Positions 51,632 through 60,139 of a stretch of DNA of 64,000 nt are shown here, piece by piece; position 1 is the first letter of the stretch, and each line of letters begins with the position of its first letter. A model generated the notes under the pieces. It saw nothing but the letters and a program-made list of their open reading frames with translations. It ran no database searches and was not told the DNA's origin. The DNA is from UMGS1519 sp050951005 (lineage in GTDB: Bacteria; Actinomycetota; Coriobacteriia; Coriobacteriales; Eggerthellaceae), in NCBI GenBank assembly GCA_050951005.1, contig JBMNIP010000002.1, forward strand, positions 124,001-188,000, written 5' to 3'. A program made the position numbers and the translations under genes.

Positions 51632-52858
51632 ATGCCGTTTTTCTCATCACGTAAGAAGCACCGTGCCGAGAACGCTCCCGCAAACGGATATGCAAGCCCC
51701 GGGAACTCTGGGACAACGGTTCCCGCCCACGCTGCCGTCAAGCCGAAAAGCCGCAAGCGCAAGGCCGTAAAGGCCATCGTCATCACACTTGTGTGTCTGT
51801 TAGCCGCCGCCGGCATCGCTGCTGCGGCGTATCTGAACAACCTCAATTCGCTGCTTTCGGACGGCGTGTCTTCCGACGAACAGGACAACATCGATAGCAT
51901 CCTTCAGGATACGAGTTTCGACGAGCCGTTCTACGTGCTGCTTATCGGCAGCGATAAGCGAGCGAGCAATTCGTCTATGGGACAGCGCTCCGACACGAAC
52001 ATCCTGGTGCGTATCGATATCCCGAATTCCACCATCACCATGATCTCCATCCCGCGCGACACAGCCATCACGTACGGCGATTACGGAACCATCAAATTCA
52101 ATGCCGCCTATGCCTATGACGGCACGGCCGGAACCATCTCAGCCGCCAACGACCTTTGCGGCGTGAAGATATCCCACTATGTGGCCATCGACTTCGATGG
52201 CCTGACCGAATTGGTCGATTCGATCGGCGGTGTGGATGTCGAAGTGGACGAGCGCATCGACGACTCCAATGCTGGCGATGTGGTCATCGAGAAGGGACAG
52301 CAGCATCTCGACGGAGAGGAAGCCTTGGTGTTCGCCAGGAGCCGCGCCTACACCGATGGCGACTTTACCCGTGTGAAAAACCAGCGAAAGCTCGTCAAGG
52401 CCATCTGCGAAAAAGCCTTGAGCGAAAGCTTCACCGACTTGGCAAACACGGTAACTACCTGCGCCTCCTATGTGACAACCGACATGAGCGCACAGGACCT
52501 GGCCGCTATTGCGCTGAAACTGAAGAATGCCGGCGACCTGAAAATCTACTCGGCAACGATTCCGAGCACCACCGGCTCCCTTAACGGTGAATCCTATGTG
52601 TTTGCCGATGTGCCCGGCCTGCAAGTGCTCATGGAAGCCGTCGAGGACGGCAAGAATCCCAGCTCGAAGAAAGTGCAGGCGGCCATCGAGAAAGCGGAAA
52701 CCTCCGGCACCTCGTCTGATGGCGACACCTCGTCAGTAGGATCGAATGCGGTTTCTCAATACGGCACTTCCGAGGAAAGCGGCACCTACGATTCCTCTTC
52801 GTACTCTTCATATGGCGGCGGTACCGGCACCTACGGCTATTCGTCGTACCCTTCGTAG
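51632..52858 (+). CDS. LCP (LytR-CpsA-Psr) family cell-wall ligase
   Basis: A 408-residue membrane-anchored enzyme that attaches polymers such as teichoic acid or capsule to peptidoglycan. A basic cytoplasmic start (about 1-48) precedes one helix (AIVITLVCLLAAAGIAAAAY). The LCP domain carries the conserved Asp/Arg residues in LIGSDKRA, RSDTNILVRID and SIPRDTAITYG, and the later ALVFARSRAYTDGDFTRVKN. The C-terminal 60 residues are Ser/Tyr/Gly-rich. AGGAG lies six bases before the ATG at 51632. The attached polymer is unknown. Confidence 0.92.
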   Translation: MPFFSSRKKHRAENAPANGYASPGNSGTTVPAHAAVKPKSRKRKAVKAIVITLVCLLAAAGIAAAAYLNNLNSLLSDGVSSDEQDNIDSILQDTSFDEPFYVLLIGSDKRASNSSMGQRSDTNILVRIDIPNSTITMISIPRDTAITYGDYGTIKFNAAYAYDGTAGTISAANDLCGVKISHYVAIDFDGLTELVDSIGGVDVEVDERIDDSNAGDVVIEKGQQHLDGEEALVFARSRAYTDGDFTRVKNQRKLVKAICEKALSESFTDLANTVTTCASYVTTDMSAQDLAAIALKLKNAGDLKIYSATIPSTTGSLNGESYVFADVPGLQVLMEAVEDGKNPSSKKVQAAIEKAETSGTSSDGDTSSVGSNAVSQYGTSEESGTYDSSSYSSYGGGTGTYGYSSYPS

Positions 52859-53454
52859 AGCAGCGGCCCCTCAAGCCTCTGCCGCAGGTAAGGCCCGACT
52901 GCTTTCATCGAGCAGGAAACCTAACCCACTCTTCCTCCAATGCGAGTAAGCGCTTGAATGGCGAGGGGCGCATCCCACTCATATGACCCCAAGTCGCTTT
53001 GCGCGCCTCCTCCTTGCAAGCAAGAACTTTACGTACCCTTCGCTTCGACTGAACGGCGACTTCGCACCTGGGATACATTCCCCTCCTACCATGGAAGACG
53101 AGCGTTGGGAACAACACTCCGGCATACTCTCACAGCGGATAAAAGGAGGACGAATGCCCTTCACAGGGGTTCCTTGTTACCTCAGATTCCACCGGCACCC
53201 CTTAACACGAAGGCTTCCCGCAGCCCGTCTGAACGAGCCGTTCCTCCCTCCCAGCAGCCACCCACATCGTATTCGCTCCGGGTATGCCGTTCTTTCCTGT
53301 ATGGTCTCACGTCGGTCGCTCGCCCTGCTTCCGACGCTGTCAGATGATTCCCAACGCTTTCTTTCAATTTATCCGCGGGGTTGCCCATCTCGTCGTGATA
53401 TGCCCCGTCTTTTCTGCAATCCGCGGCGCATCTGCATGGCGCATCTGCGAATGG
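52859..53454. other. About 600 bases without a convincing gene
   Basis: Open frames here have amino-acid compositions unlike proteins. One ATG at 53154 has an ideal AAAAGGAGGACGA site in front and an open frame of 107 codons to 53477, but the product (starting MPFTGVPCYLRFHRHPLTRR) matches nothing and would overlap the next gene. I see no tRNA, SRP RNA, tmRNA or RNase P signature. Confidence 0.4.
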
Positions 53455-54063
53455 ATGATCGATGTGGAATATCTTGAGGTCCTAGGCTGCATTTTCGTCA
53501 CCGCCATCATCGTGCTTGCCGCATCTCGTTTCCTCGAGCTTTTCCTCTGGCGCCATGAAACGGCGAATGCCTCCAGCGCGCACAGGCTCTCCACGCAGAA
53601 CAACGGGATCGAGCATCGCCGCCATTTTGCCGTACGTCTTCCGCTCTGGCTCGAGATTCCCGGCATCGCCTCCGCCCTCTTGAGCATAGCCATCGGGCTT
53701 GATGCATGCGATGCAGCGGGTTACTTGGAAACCACGCGTGTCATTGCCATCACGCCGCTATTCGTCGCCGGCATCTTCATCATGCTTTTGCCGGCTGCCG
53801 GATTCTTCGATATCGATGTCGACCGTCGCAACGGAGGATGCCTGACATTTCGCCGTTTCCTCATCTGCTATCGGCGCATCCGCATATCGCGCATTCTCCT
53901 GTGCCAGGTACACGGAGATACGCTCTACCTCTTTGTCCCCGGACGGAAACACCCTTATTCCATCGACTCCTATATGCATGGTTACAGCCAGTTGCTCGGC
54001 ATGCTCGTGGCGGAAAACGTACCTATTGCCTGGCGGCCGCTCGCCGCTTCCGCAGGAGAATAG
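53455..54063 (+). CDS. Membrane protein of unknown function (three helices, DUF6560-like)
   Basis: A 202-residue protein with helices at about 8-30 (LGCIFVTAIIVLAASRFLEL), 60-85 and 95-118, then a soluble C-terminal domain with RRFLICYRRIRISRILLCQV and the ending LGMLVAENVPIAW. The organisation recalls DUF6560-type proteins, but the match is from memory and weak. The ATG at 53455 gives a sensible first helix; an in-frame ATG at 53344 or the frame start at 53284 are alternatives, and none has a strong ribosome site. Nearby genes give no clue. Confidence 0.6.
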   Translation: MIDVEYLEVLGCIFVTAIIVLAASRFLELFLWRHETANASSAHRLSTQNNGIEHRRHFAVRLPLWLEIPGIASALLSIAIGLDACDAAGYLETTRVIAITPLFVAGIFIMLLPAAGFFDIDVDRRNGGCLTFRRFLICYRRIRISRILLCQVHGDTLYLFVPGRKHPYSIDSYMHGYSQLLGMLVAENVPIAWRPLAASAGE

Positions 54064-54200
54064 CCCCTCACATATGAGTTACGTTTAGGCAACAGTCTTG
54101 CTGTCTAATAGGCCCCATCTGTCTATTTGATGCAAAATAGCTATTGACTCTTGTATTTTTATGCATGGTTAGTAGCTATCCCCGGAGAAATGAGGTCTAT

Positions 54201-56009
54201 GTGTCGGTAGCGGAGAGTACGCCGAACAACAGCAAACGGCATCAGCAATCAGCATCGCGCACTGCGGTTGGCCGGGACAATCCCCCCAAGTTCAAGCATC
54301 CGAAGAAGGCAACCGCGGTCTTTAAGATATCGCTCGTCGTGGCGCTCATCTTCGTGGGCGTTTGCGCCGTCCTCCCCGAGCAATTCCAGGGCGTCACCAA
54401 GTCCATCAGCTCGTTCATCTCGGAGAACTTCGGCTGGTACTATCTGCTCCTTGTGGCCACCATCGTGTTCCTCTGCCTGGTTCTGATGCTCAGCCCGGTT
54501 GGGCGTATCCGCTTGGGGAGCAGCCGATCCCAGCCAGAATATTCCCGCCTTTCCTGGGTTGCCATGCTCTTCAGCGCCGGCATGGGCATCGGTTTGGTGT
54601 TCTGGGGCGCTGCCGAACCGCTTTCGAATTACGCCCTTTCATCCCCTGAAGCGCCGTTGATGTCCGAGCAGGCGCTCGCGGATTCCTTCAGGTACTCGTT
54701 CTTCCACTGGGGCATCTCTGCCTGGGCGGTCTACGGTATCGTCGGATTGGCCCTCGCATATTTCATGTTCCGCAAGCGCGAGAAACCGTTGCTCTCGATT
54801 ACGCTCAAACCGCTGATGCCCAAGCAGTCAGAACGCGGCTTCGGCAAGTTTGTCGATATCATGAGCGTGTTCGCCACCATCGCCGGCGTCTCCACCAGCC
54901 TCGGTTTGGGCGCCATGCAGATCAACGGCGGCCTATCCTACCTGTTCGGCATCCCGAACAATGCCACCATCCAGTTGATCATCATCGCCATCACCACTGT
55001 CTGCTTTATCGCCTCGGCAGTGTCCGGCCTATCCAAAGGGCTGCGCTACCTTTCCAACCTCAACGTTATCCTGGCATGCGGGCTTATCGCCGCTTGCATG
55101 GTGGTAGGTCCCACCACGCAGATAATGAACGTGTTCGTCACCGCTACGGGCGACTACCTGCAGAACTTCATCCAGATGAGCTTCAATATCGCCCCGTACG
55201 ATGCGGATCAGAACGCCTGGATCCAATCCTGGACGGTCTTCTACTGGGCATGGTGGATTGCTTGGAGCCCGTTCGTCAGCATGTTCATCGCCCGCATCTC
55301 GCGTGGGCGCACCGTGCGCGAGTTCCTGTTCTTCGTAATCCTGATCCCAAGCGTGTTCAGCACCTTCTGGTTCGCAACGTTCGGCACCATGTCCACAAGC
55401 GTGCAGGCTGCTGGCACCGACCTGACGGGCCTCGCTACGGAAACGGTGCTCTTCGGTACCTTCGCGAACTATCCTGCAGGGGCCGTCTTGAGCATCGTCG
55501 CGCTGGTGCTGATCTTCTCCTTCTTCATCACCTCGGCCGACTCCGCAACCTTCGTGCTGGGCATGATCACCGAGGACGGCCATCCCTCCCCGAAAAAGAG
55601 CACGAAGATCATCTGGGGCATCCTGGAGTCGGTCTTCGCCGCCGTGCTGCTAGTTGCCGGCGGGTTGAACGCCTTGCAGAATGTCCTGATCATCACCGCG
55701 TTCCCATTCAGCATCATCATGATCATGATCTCGATTGCCCTGATCAAAGAACTGCATCACGAACGCAAGATGATGGGCCTCTATGTCAGACCCATGCGGC
55801 TTCCCAACGAGGATGAACCGTTCAAGTCCTACGAGCAGCAAGATTACCATCCACGGTTCACACTGAACGACCTGACCGGCGTTTGGGCGGCGAGCAATCT
55901 GACCGAGGATATCCCCTTGGATGAAGCCGTCACCCAATTGACCACCGATTCGGGCGGGCAGAATGAGAACGATGGCGATGAGGCGGAGGAAGCCGACATC
56001 CCGTTGTAA
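54201..56009 (+). CDS. BCCT family transporter (betaine/carnitine/choline)
   Basis: A 602-residue, 12-helix secondary carrier for quaternary amines. The Gly-rich unwound helix reads FSAGMGIGLVFWGAAEPL, and the family signature is WAWWIAWSPFVSMFIARISR followed by GRTVREF. The GTG at 54201 follows GGAGAAATGAGG; an ATG at 54165 is an alternative. The C-terminal 80 residues are acidic and cytoplasmic, often the osmosensing part. In gut anaerobes such carriers also bring in betaine, carnitine or choline for use as energy sources. A strong terminator follows. Confidence 0.94.
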   Translation: MSVAESTPNNSKRHQQSASRTAVGRDNPPKFKHPKKATAVFKISLVVALIFVGVCAVLPEQFQGVTKSISSFISENFGWYYLLLVATIVFLCLVLMLSPVGRIRLGSSRSQPEYSRLSWVAMLFSAGMGIGLVFWGAAEPLSNYALSSPEAPLMSEQALADSFRYSFFHWGISAWAVYGIVGLALAYFMFRKREKPLLSITLKPLMPKQSERGFGKFVDIMSVFATIAGVSTSLGLGAMQINGGLSYLFGIPNNATIQLIIIAITTVCFIASAVSGLSKGLRYLSNLNVILACGLIAACMVVGPTTQIMNVFVTATGDYLQNFIQMSFNIAPYDADQNAWIQSWTVFYWAWWIAWSPFVSMFIARISRGRTVREFLFFVILIPSVFSTFWFATFGTMSTSVQAAGTDLTGLATETVLFGTFANYPAGAVLSIVALVLIFSFFITSADSATFVLGMITEDGHPSPKKSTKIIWGILESVFAAVLLVAGGLNALQNVLIITAFPFSIIMIMISIALIKELHHERKMMGLYVRPMRLPNEDEPFKSYEQQDYHPRFTLNDLTGVWAASNLTEDIPLDEAVTQLTTDSGGQNENDGDEAEEADIPL

Positions 56010-56043
56010 TCAACTGCAGTCGAGGAATCCCTTGTATTTCAAA

Positions 56044-56072
56044 GGGCCGGGGCTTGCGCCCCGGCCCTGTTC
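56044..56072 (+). terminator. Rho-independent terminator after the BCCT gene
   Basis: A perfect 10-bp stem GGGCCGGGGC/GCCCCGGCCC (56044-56053, 56058-56067) with a TTGC loop and a TGTTC tail lies 35 bases after the stop codon. Confidence 0.82.
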
Positions 56073-56119
56073 GTGCCCGGCATACCGGGAACCGCACTGC
56101 AGAGATAACGGACAGCGCG

Positions 56120-56728
56120 TTATGCGCGCGCCATCTCCTTGCGCTGGAAGTCCAACAGCTCCTTGGCAACATGCAGGATATGCAGGTAGAAGCCCTCTCC
56201 CGCTTCCGCCTCGACGCGTGCCGTGAACTTGTCGATCCAAGACAGCGGATGCTCGATGATGAATCCCACTGATTCGGGCTGCTGGCGATGGCAGATCTCG
56301 GAGAGGTACAGCAGCTCGATGCCCAGATGGTCCAGGTGCGGCACTTCCTTCGGATCGAGCTTGATGTTGACCTCGTCTAGGAGACGCTTCATATCCTGGG
56401 CAGGATCGGCAGCGCCGCCGACCTCAGAGCCGGTAAGGTAGTAGCTTTCCCAAGGGGCAGCCGCCGGCGCAGGCGGGCCCACGAACAGACGGGCAAATTC
56501 CACAGATGTGCGAGTAGCGGCATCTTCGCCATACGATGAAAGCAACCCGGCAACGAAATCGGCACATTCGTCGAGCTTCTCGGCTATGTTGTCGGATCCG
56601 AAATCGGGGAAGGTATCCCAGAACGAGACATCCAGACCCGCGCGCGAGCCTTGCGTCATCGGCTCCATCAGCGTATTCCCCAAGAATGCATACGCCCATG
56701 ACAGGGCGTCCCACGAAACTGCTGCCAT
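56120..56728 (-). CDS. TorD/DmsD-like molybdoenzyme maturation chaperone
   Basis: A 202-residue all-helical cytoplasmic protein. The pattern RTSVEFARLFVGPPAPAAAP WESYY (split in two here), followed by PKEVPHLDHLGIELLYLSEI, is the TorD-family signature for insertion of molybdopterin enzymes and proofreading of their Tat signals. GAAGGGAAGG precedes two adjacent ATGs (56731 and 56728). No molybdoenzyme is in the window, so its client lies elsewhere; Coriobacteria often carry many DMSO-reductase-type enzymes. The family call is good, the client unknown. Confidence 0.85.
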   Translation of the reverse strand: MAAVSWDALSWAYAFLGNTLMEPMTQGSRAGLDVSFWDTFPDFGSDNIAEKLDECADFVAGLLSSYGEDAATRTSVEFARLFVGPPAPAAAPWESYYLTGSEVGGAADPAQDMKRLLDEVNIKLDPKEVPHLDHLGIELLYLSEICHRQQPESVGFIIEHPLSWIDKFTARVEAEAGEGFYLHILHVAKELLDFQRKEMARA

Positions 56729-56869
56729 CATCCTTCCCTTCTCGCAACGCCGTGCAGTTAATTTTCGGATGCGGACATCACGCCCGCAAGAAAAGCATAG
56801 CATGACCTCTGGAACGGCAATACACTGCCGACTGAAGCCGTACGGAGAGTTTACATCCCCACTGCAAGC

Positions 56870-58033
56870 TCAGGATGCCGGATGGAGATAGGGGGAAAGA
56901 TCCAGGTTCAGCAACCGCTGCCGTTCAGTCGAATCCCGTGCGCTCGTTTTCCAGAACATGAAGCCGAAGAAGCCCGATGAGGCAAGCTCGAACGGCGTGA
57001 AGCTGAGCACCGTGGAGAAGAGCTTCGCAACGGCTGAATAATCGAGCGCCTCCGAAGACGGCGTGCCTTCCTCCGGGTTCAGGCAGGTCAGGCAGTACAG
57101 GTCGTCATCCCCGCATCGCGCGAGCGCAGAATCCCAATCGATGCGACGATCGTTTAGGAACGCATCGAACCCCAAGTGCCCATAGGCATACCACGATACC
57201 TCGGTGCCGCCCATCCCGGCAAAGCGCAGCGGATTGAATTCGATCGGATACACACAGCCGTCTGCCACGCGCACTTCGACGTGCACCGGGAAGCAGCGCG
57301 CGCCCACATATCGGTTCGCCTCGTTGAGAAAACGCGTCATCGGCTCCAGCTGCGTGCGGATGATTTGCGGACCGGTGGTGTACAGGCGGTCGGAACTATC
57401 CTGGGGGCCTGCGAACTCGTGATGGAGGATGTCGGTGATTTGGGCTTCTCCTGCATCGTCATACCAAGCATCGATGGCATATTCCTCGCCTTCGATAAGC
57501 GACTCGATCAGGAAACGGCCCCAGTCCACCACAGTCTCATCGTAGCGGGACGCCCACTCGAGGCTCTGCCGGCGGATTGAGGCAACCGCATGATCCCAAT
57601 CGGCTCGGCTGCGTACGGGATACACACCGGCGCTCAGGAATCCCACGCTCGGTTTCACGATGCAGGGCAGTTCGTGAACAGGGCACGGCATCGACAGCAG
57701 CTCTTCGGCCGTAACCGAGCGGTACCGGAAATCGGGGTACAACGGCGCCAACCTCTCGCGCATGAGCTGCTTGTCCTTGAAAACCTTGATGGCATCAGCC
57801 ATATCGGGACGCGTGAGGTGTGCCCGTATCCAGCCGAGATGGGTCTCCGCCATCGTATACAAGCGCTCCCCGGCATTCACCCGGGCCATCGCCTCCTCCG
57901 GATCGACCAGGGTAAGATGCCGGCCCGCATCTACCAGGGCACGGGCGCGCTTCGTGGCCATCACCGGCTGTCCGGAATCCTCAAGATAGCATTGCATGAG
58001 CTCGGAAACTGAGCCGTCTTCGAGGATGATCAT
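56870..58033 (-). CDS. ATP-grasp domain protein
   Basis: A 387-residue protein of the ATP-grasp ligase superfamily, which couples ATP to formation of an amide or similar bond through an acyl-phosphate. Segments LPCIVKPSVGFLSAGVYPV (nucleotide-binding Lys), FLIESLIEGEEYAIDAWYDD and the metal-binding VHVEVRVADGCVYPIEFNPL are characteristic. GGGAGGAG lies eight bases before the ATG at 58033. It follows a small membrane protein on the same strand by 89 bases. The substrate cannot be read; peptide, sugar-amine or amino-acid ligases all use this fold. Confidence 0.85.
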   Translation of the reverse strand: MIILEDGSVSELMQCYLEDSGQPVMATKRARALVDAGRHLTLVDPEEAMARVNAGERLYTMAETHLGWIRAHLTRPDMADAIKVFKDKQLMRERLAPLYPDFRYRSVTAEELLSMPCPVHELPCIVKPSVGFLSAGVYPVRSRADWDHAVASIRRQSLEWASRYDETVVDWGRFLIESLIEGEEYAIDAWYDDAGEAQITDILHHEFAGPQDSSDRLYTTGPQIIRTQLEPMTRFLNEANRYVGARCFPVHVEVRVADGCVYPIEFNPLRFAGMGGTEVSWYAYGHLGFDAFLNDRRIDWDSALARCGDDDLYCLTCLNPEEGTPSSEALDYSAVAKLFSTVLSFTPFELASSGFFGFMFWKTSARDSTERQRLLNLDLSPYLHPAS

Positions 58034-58122
58034 GGGCAAGGCTCCTCCCTATCCGCCGATAGCAGCAGATTCCCATCCGCGGCAATGACCGTATCCCGCG
58101 CCGACGGAGAACGAACCGGGGA

Positions 58123-58575
58123 TCAACGGCGCTTCTTCGCCTTGCTCTTCTTCATGGGGCGGTGCATGATTTCCCAACCCTGATAGGCGCAAACGCCATC
58201 GACAATGATTGCAACGAAGGACGTGAAGCCCGCGGCGAACAGGCCTCCGATAGAAAGCAGCAGGCCGATAACCGCGAAGATGAAGAAGGGTTTTCCGTCC
58301 GGTGGATAATTCGAATGCGCAGCACGGATTCCGAAGATGCCCGCCAGCAGTCCGAAGAGGCTTTGCAGGTCCATGACGATGCCCATCAGCAACCAGGCCT
58401 GCGCCGAATAGGTTCCCGACAACCCCAGCATGCTGCGCGCATCGCTGTCCATGGGCAGGAATGCGCTGAGCGAACCGTAGACCAACCCGACGACGGAGAC
58501 GACAACCGCGCACCACGCGGCATAGTAGGTCCAATTGGTCTTTCTCTTTTGATTACGGCCCGACGACTGCACCAT
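58123..58575 (-). CDS. Small membrane protein, function unknown
   Basis: A 150-residue protein with four hydrophobic helices at about 16-40, 60-85, 95-115 and 118-135 and a strongly basic C-terminus (HRPMKKSKAKKRR). The loop GIRAAHSNYPPDGKPFFIF is typical of a family of small Coriobacterial membrane proteins I cannot name. AAGGAGC lies four bases before the ATG at 58575. It is upstream of the ATP-grasp gene on the same strand and divergent from an MFS gene. Confidence 0.72.
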   Translation of the reverse strand: MVQSSGRNQKRKTNWTYYAAWCAVVVSVVGLVYGSLSAFLPMDSDARSMLGLSGTYSAQAWLLMGIVMDLQSLFGLLAGIFGIRAAHSNYPPDGKPFFIFAVIGLLLSIGGLFAAGFTSFVAIIVDGVCAYQGWEIMHRPMKKSKAKKRR

Positions 58576-58738
58576 GCTGCTCCTTCGGTTCGCGATGACA
58601 ATCGGCACGCCCCATTATACGGCTCCCCTGTGGGATTTCTACTCGGCAGTGCCGCGGAGAAACCTGTCGGGGCAAATGACGGAAGGAACCAGGAAGTTCG
58701 GCCACCGCCATATATCCGACGACCATCCGCTAACCGGT

Positions 58739-58800
58739 TCTCCGAGATGTCCGACTATTGCACCCAATGTCTATACTATAGGGGCTGTCCCATTGGGACA
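58739..58800 (+). promoter_or_regulatory. Promoter and operators of the MFS gene
   Basis: TCTCCGAGATGTCC (58739-58752) matches the half-site of repeat B exactly. A -10-like TATACT lies at 58772-58777, with no good -35 at 17 bases, where the half-site lies instead. Downstream, TGTCCCAtTGGGACA (58786-58800) is a perfect 7-bp-arm palindrome, a likely repressor site. Confidence 0.55.
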
Positions 58801-58834
58801 TACTCGGCCAAGATCGGAAAGGACTCGCTGTTCC

Positions 58835-60079
58835 ATGGCAAACGAACCGCAGCGCACCAATACACGGGTCTCCGTGAGACCCTATGCGTTCATCGTCGGC
58901 TTCGGCCTGGTGAGTATGCTGATGGACACCGTCTACGAAGGAGCGCTGGCCGTACAGGGACCGCTGCTTGCCGGGCTCGGCGCAAACGCCTTCATCGTCG
59001 GCCTGGTCTCGGGCCTGGGCGAGGCAACCGCGCTCGCAGGCCGCCTGTTCTCCGGTCCGCTTGCCGACCGAACCGGCCGTTACTGGACGTTCGCCATACT
59101 CGGATACGCCGCAACCGCCTGCGCCGTTCCCGCCATGGGCTTTGCCGGCAGCCTGCTCGGAGTCTCCTTGCTGATCATCTTCGAGCGATTCGGTAAATCG
59201 CTGCGCACCCCGAGCCGCGATGCCATGATCTCTCATGCCGCCGGCGCCGTCGGACGCGGCAAGGGCTTCGCACTGCACGAGGTTATGGACCAGATCGGAG
59301 CCGTTGCCGGTCCGCTTATCGTGGCAGCGCTTCTGTCCGCCACCGCAAACGACTACCGCATCGCCCTCGGCGCGCTGGTCATTCCCGGGCTGGCAGCTAT
59401 CTGCGTGCTCCTGTTCCTGCGGCACAAGGTGCCGAATCCCGCTGTCTACGAGAAGGAAGCCGGCAATGCATCCGCTGCACAGGCAACGGAAAAGAAAACG
59501 AATCCGGGCAAACACGCCCGCCGCCCCCTCCCCCGCCTGTTCTGGCTCTACACCCTTGCTTGCGCCTTGATGCTCACCGGCGTGGCCACTTTCGGGGTCA
59601 TCAGCTACCATCTGGTATCCACCGGGCTTGCCGACGACGCGCTTGTACCAGTGCTCTATGCGGTGGCAATGGGCGTCGACGGGCTATTCGCCGCCATTAC
59701 CGGCGTGCTCTATGACCGCCTTGGCACCCGCGTCCTGCTGTGCCTGCCCTTCGTCTGCGCGTTGATTCCCTTCTTCGCCTATACCGATGCCCTCTGGGTG
59801 GTTATCGTCGGCATCGCGCTGTGGGGTGTGAGTCTGGGCATCCAGGAATCAACAATGCGCGCCGCCGTTGCCGATATGATCCCTATCGACCAGCGCGCCA
59901 CCGCCTACGGGATGTTCTCTGTCTGCGTGGGCGTCGGCAACCTGCTCGGCGGCGTCATCGCCGGTGGCCTGTATACCCTGGGGATCCCGTTGCTTATCGG
60001 CTATGTCCTGGTCGCCGAAGCCGTTTCCTTCGTGCTCCTGTTCAAGGCAACGCGGACTTCCCATACGGCGCAAGCATAG
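58835..60079 (+). CDS. MFS transporter
   Basis: A 414-residue, 12-helix major facilitator carrier. Motif A-like text appears after helix 2 (FSGPLADRTGRYWTFAILG), FERFGKSLRTPSRDAMISH follows helix 4, and the central loop is charged (about 200-235). Helix 7 onward includes YDRLGTRVLLCLPFVCALIP. The ATG at 58835 follows GGAAAGGA at 11 bases; the longer open frame upstream runs through the promoter region and is not coding. The control region suggests an inducible exporter. The substrate is unknown. Confidence 0.88.
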   Translation: MANEPQRTNTRVSVRPYAFIVGFGLVSMLMDTVYEGALAVQGPLLAGLGANAFIVGLVSGLGEATALAGRLFSGPLADRTGRYWTFAILGYAATACAVPAMGFAGSLLGVSLLIIFERFGKSLRTPSRDAMISHAAGAVGRGKGFALHEVMDQIGAVAGPLIVAALLSATANDYRIALGALVIPGLAAICVLLFLRHKVPNPAVYEKEAGNASAAQATEKKTNPGKHARRPLPRLFWLYTLACALMLTGVATFGVISYHLVSTGLADDALVPVLYAVAMGVDGLFAAITGVLYDRLGTRVLLCLPFVCALIPFFAYTDALWVVIVGIALWGVSLGIQESTMRAAVADMIPIDQRATAYGMFSVCVGVGNLLGGVIAGGLYTLGIPLLIGYVLVAEAVSFVLLFKATRTSHTAQA

Positions 60080-60139
60080 CGTCTGCGATGCTATGCTTGG
60101 GAATGCCTGGCTGCGGTATCCGTACATGAAGGAGGTCCC

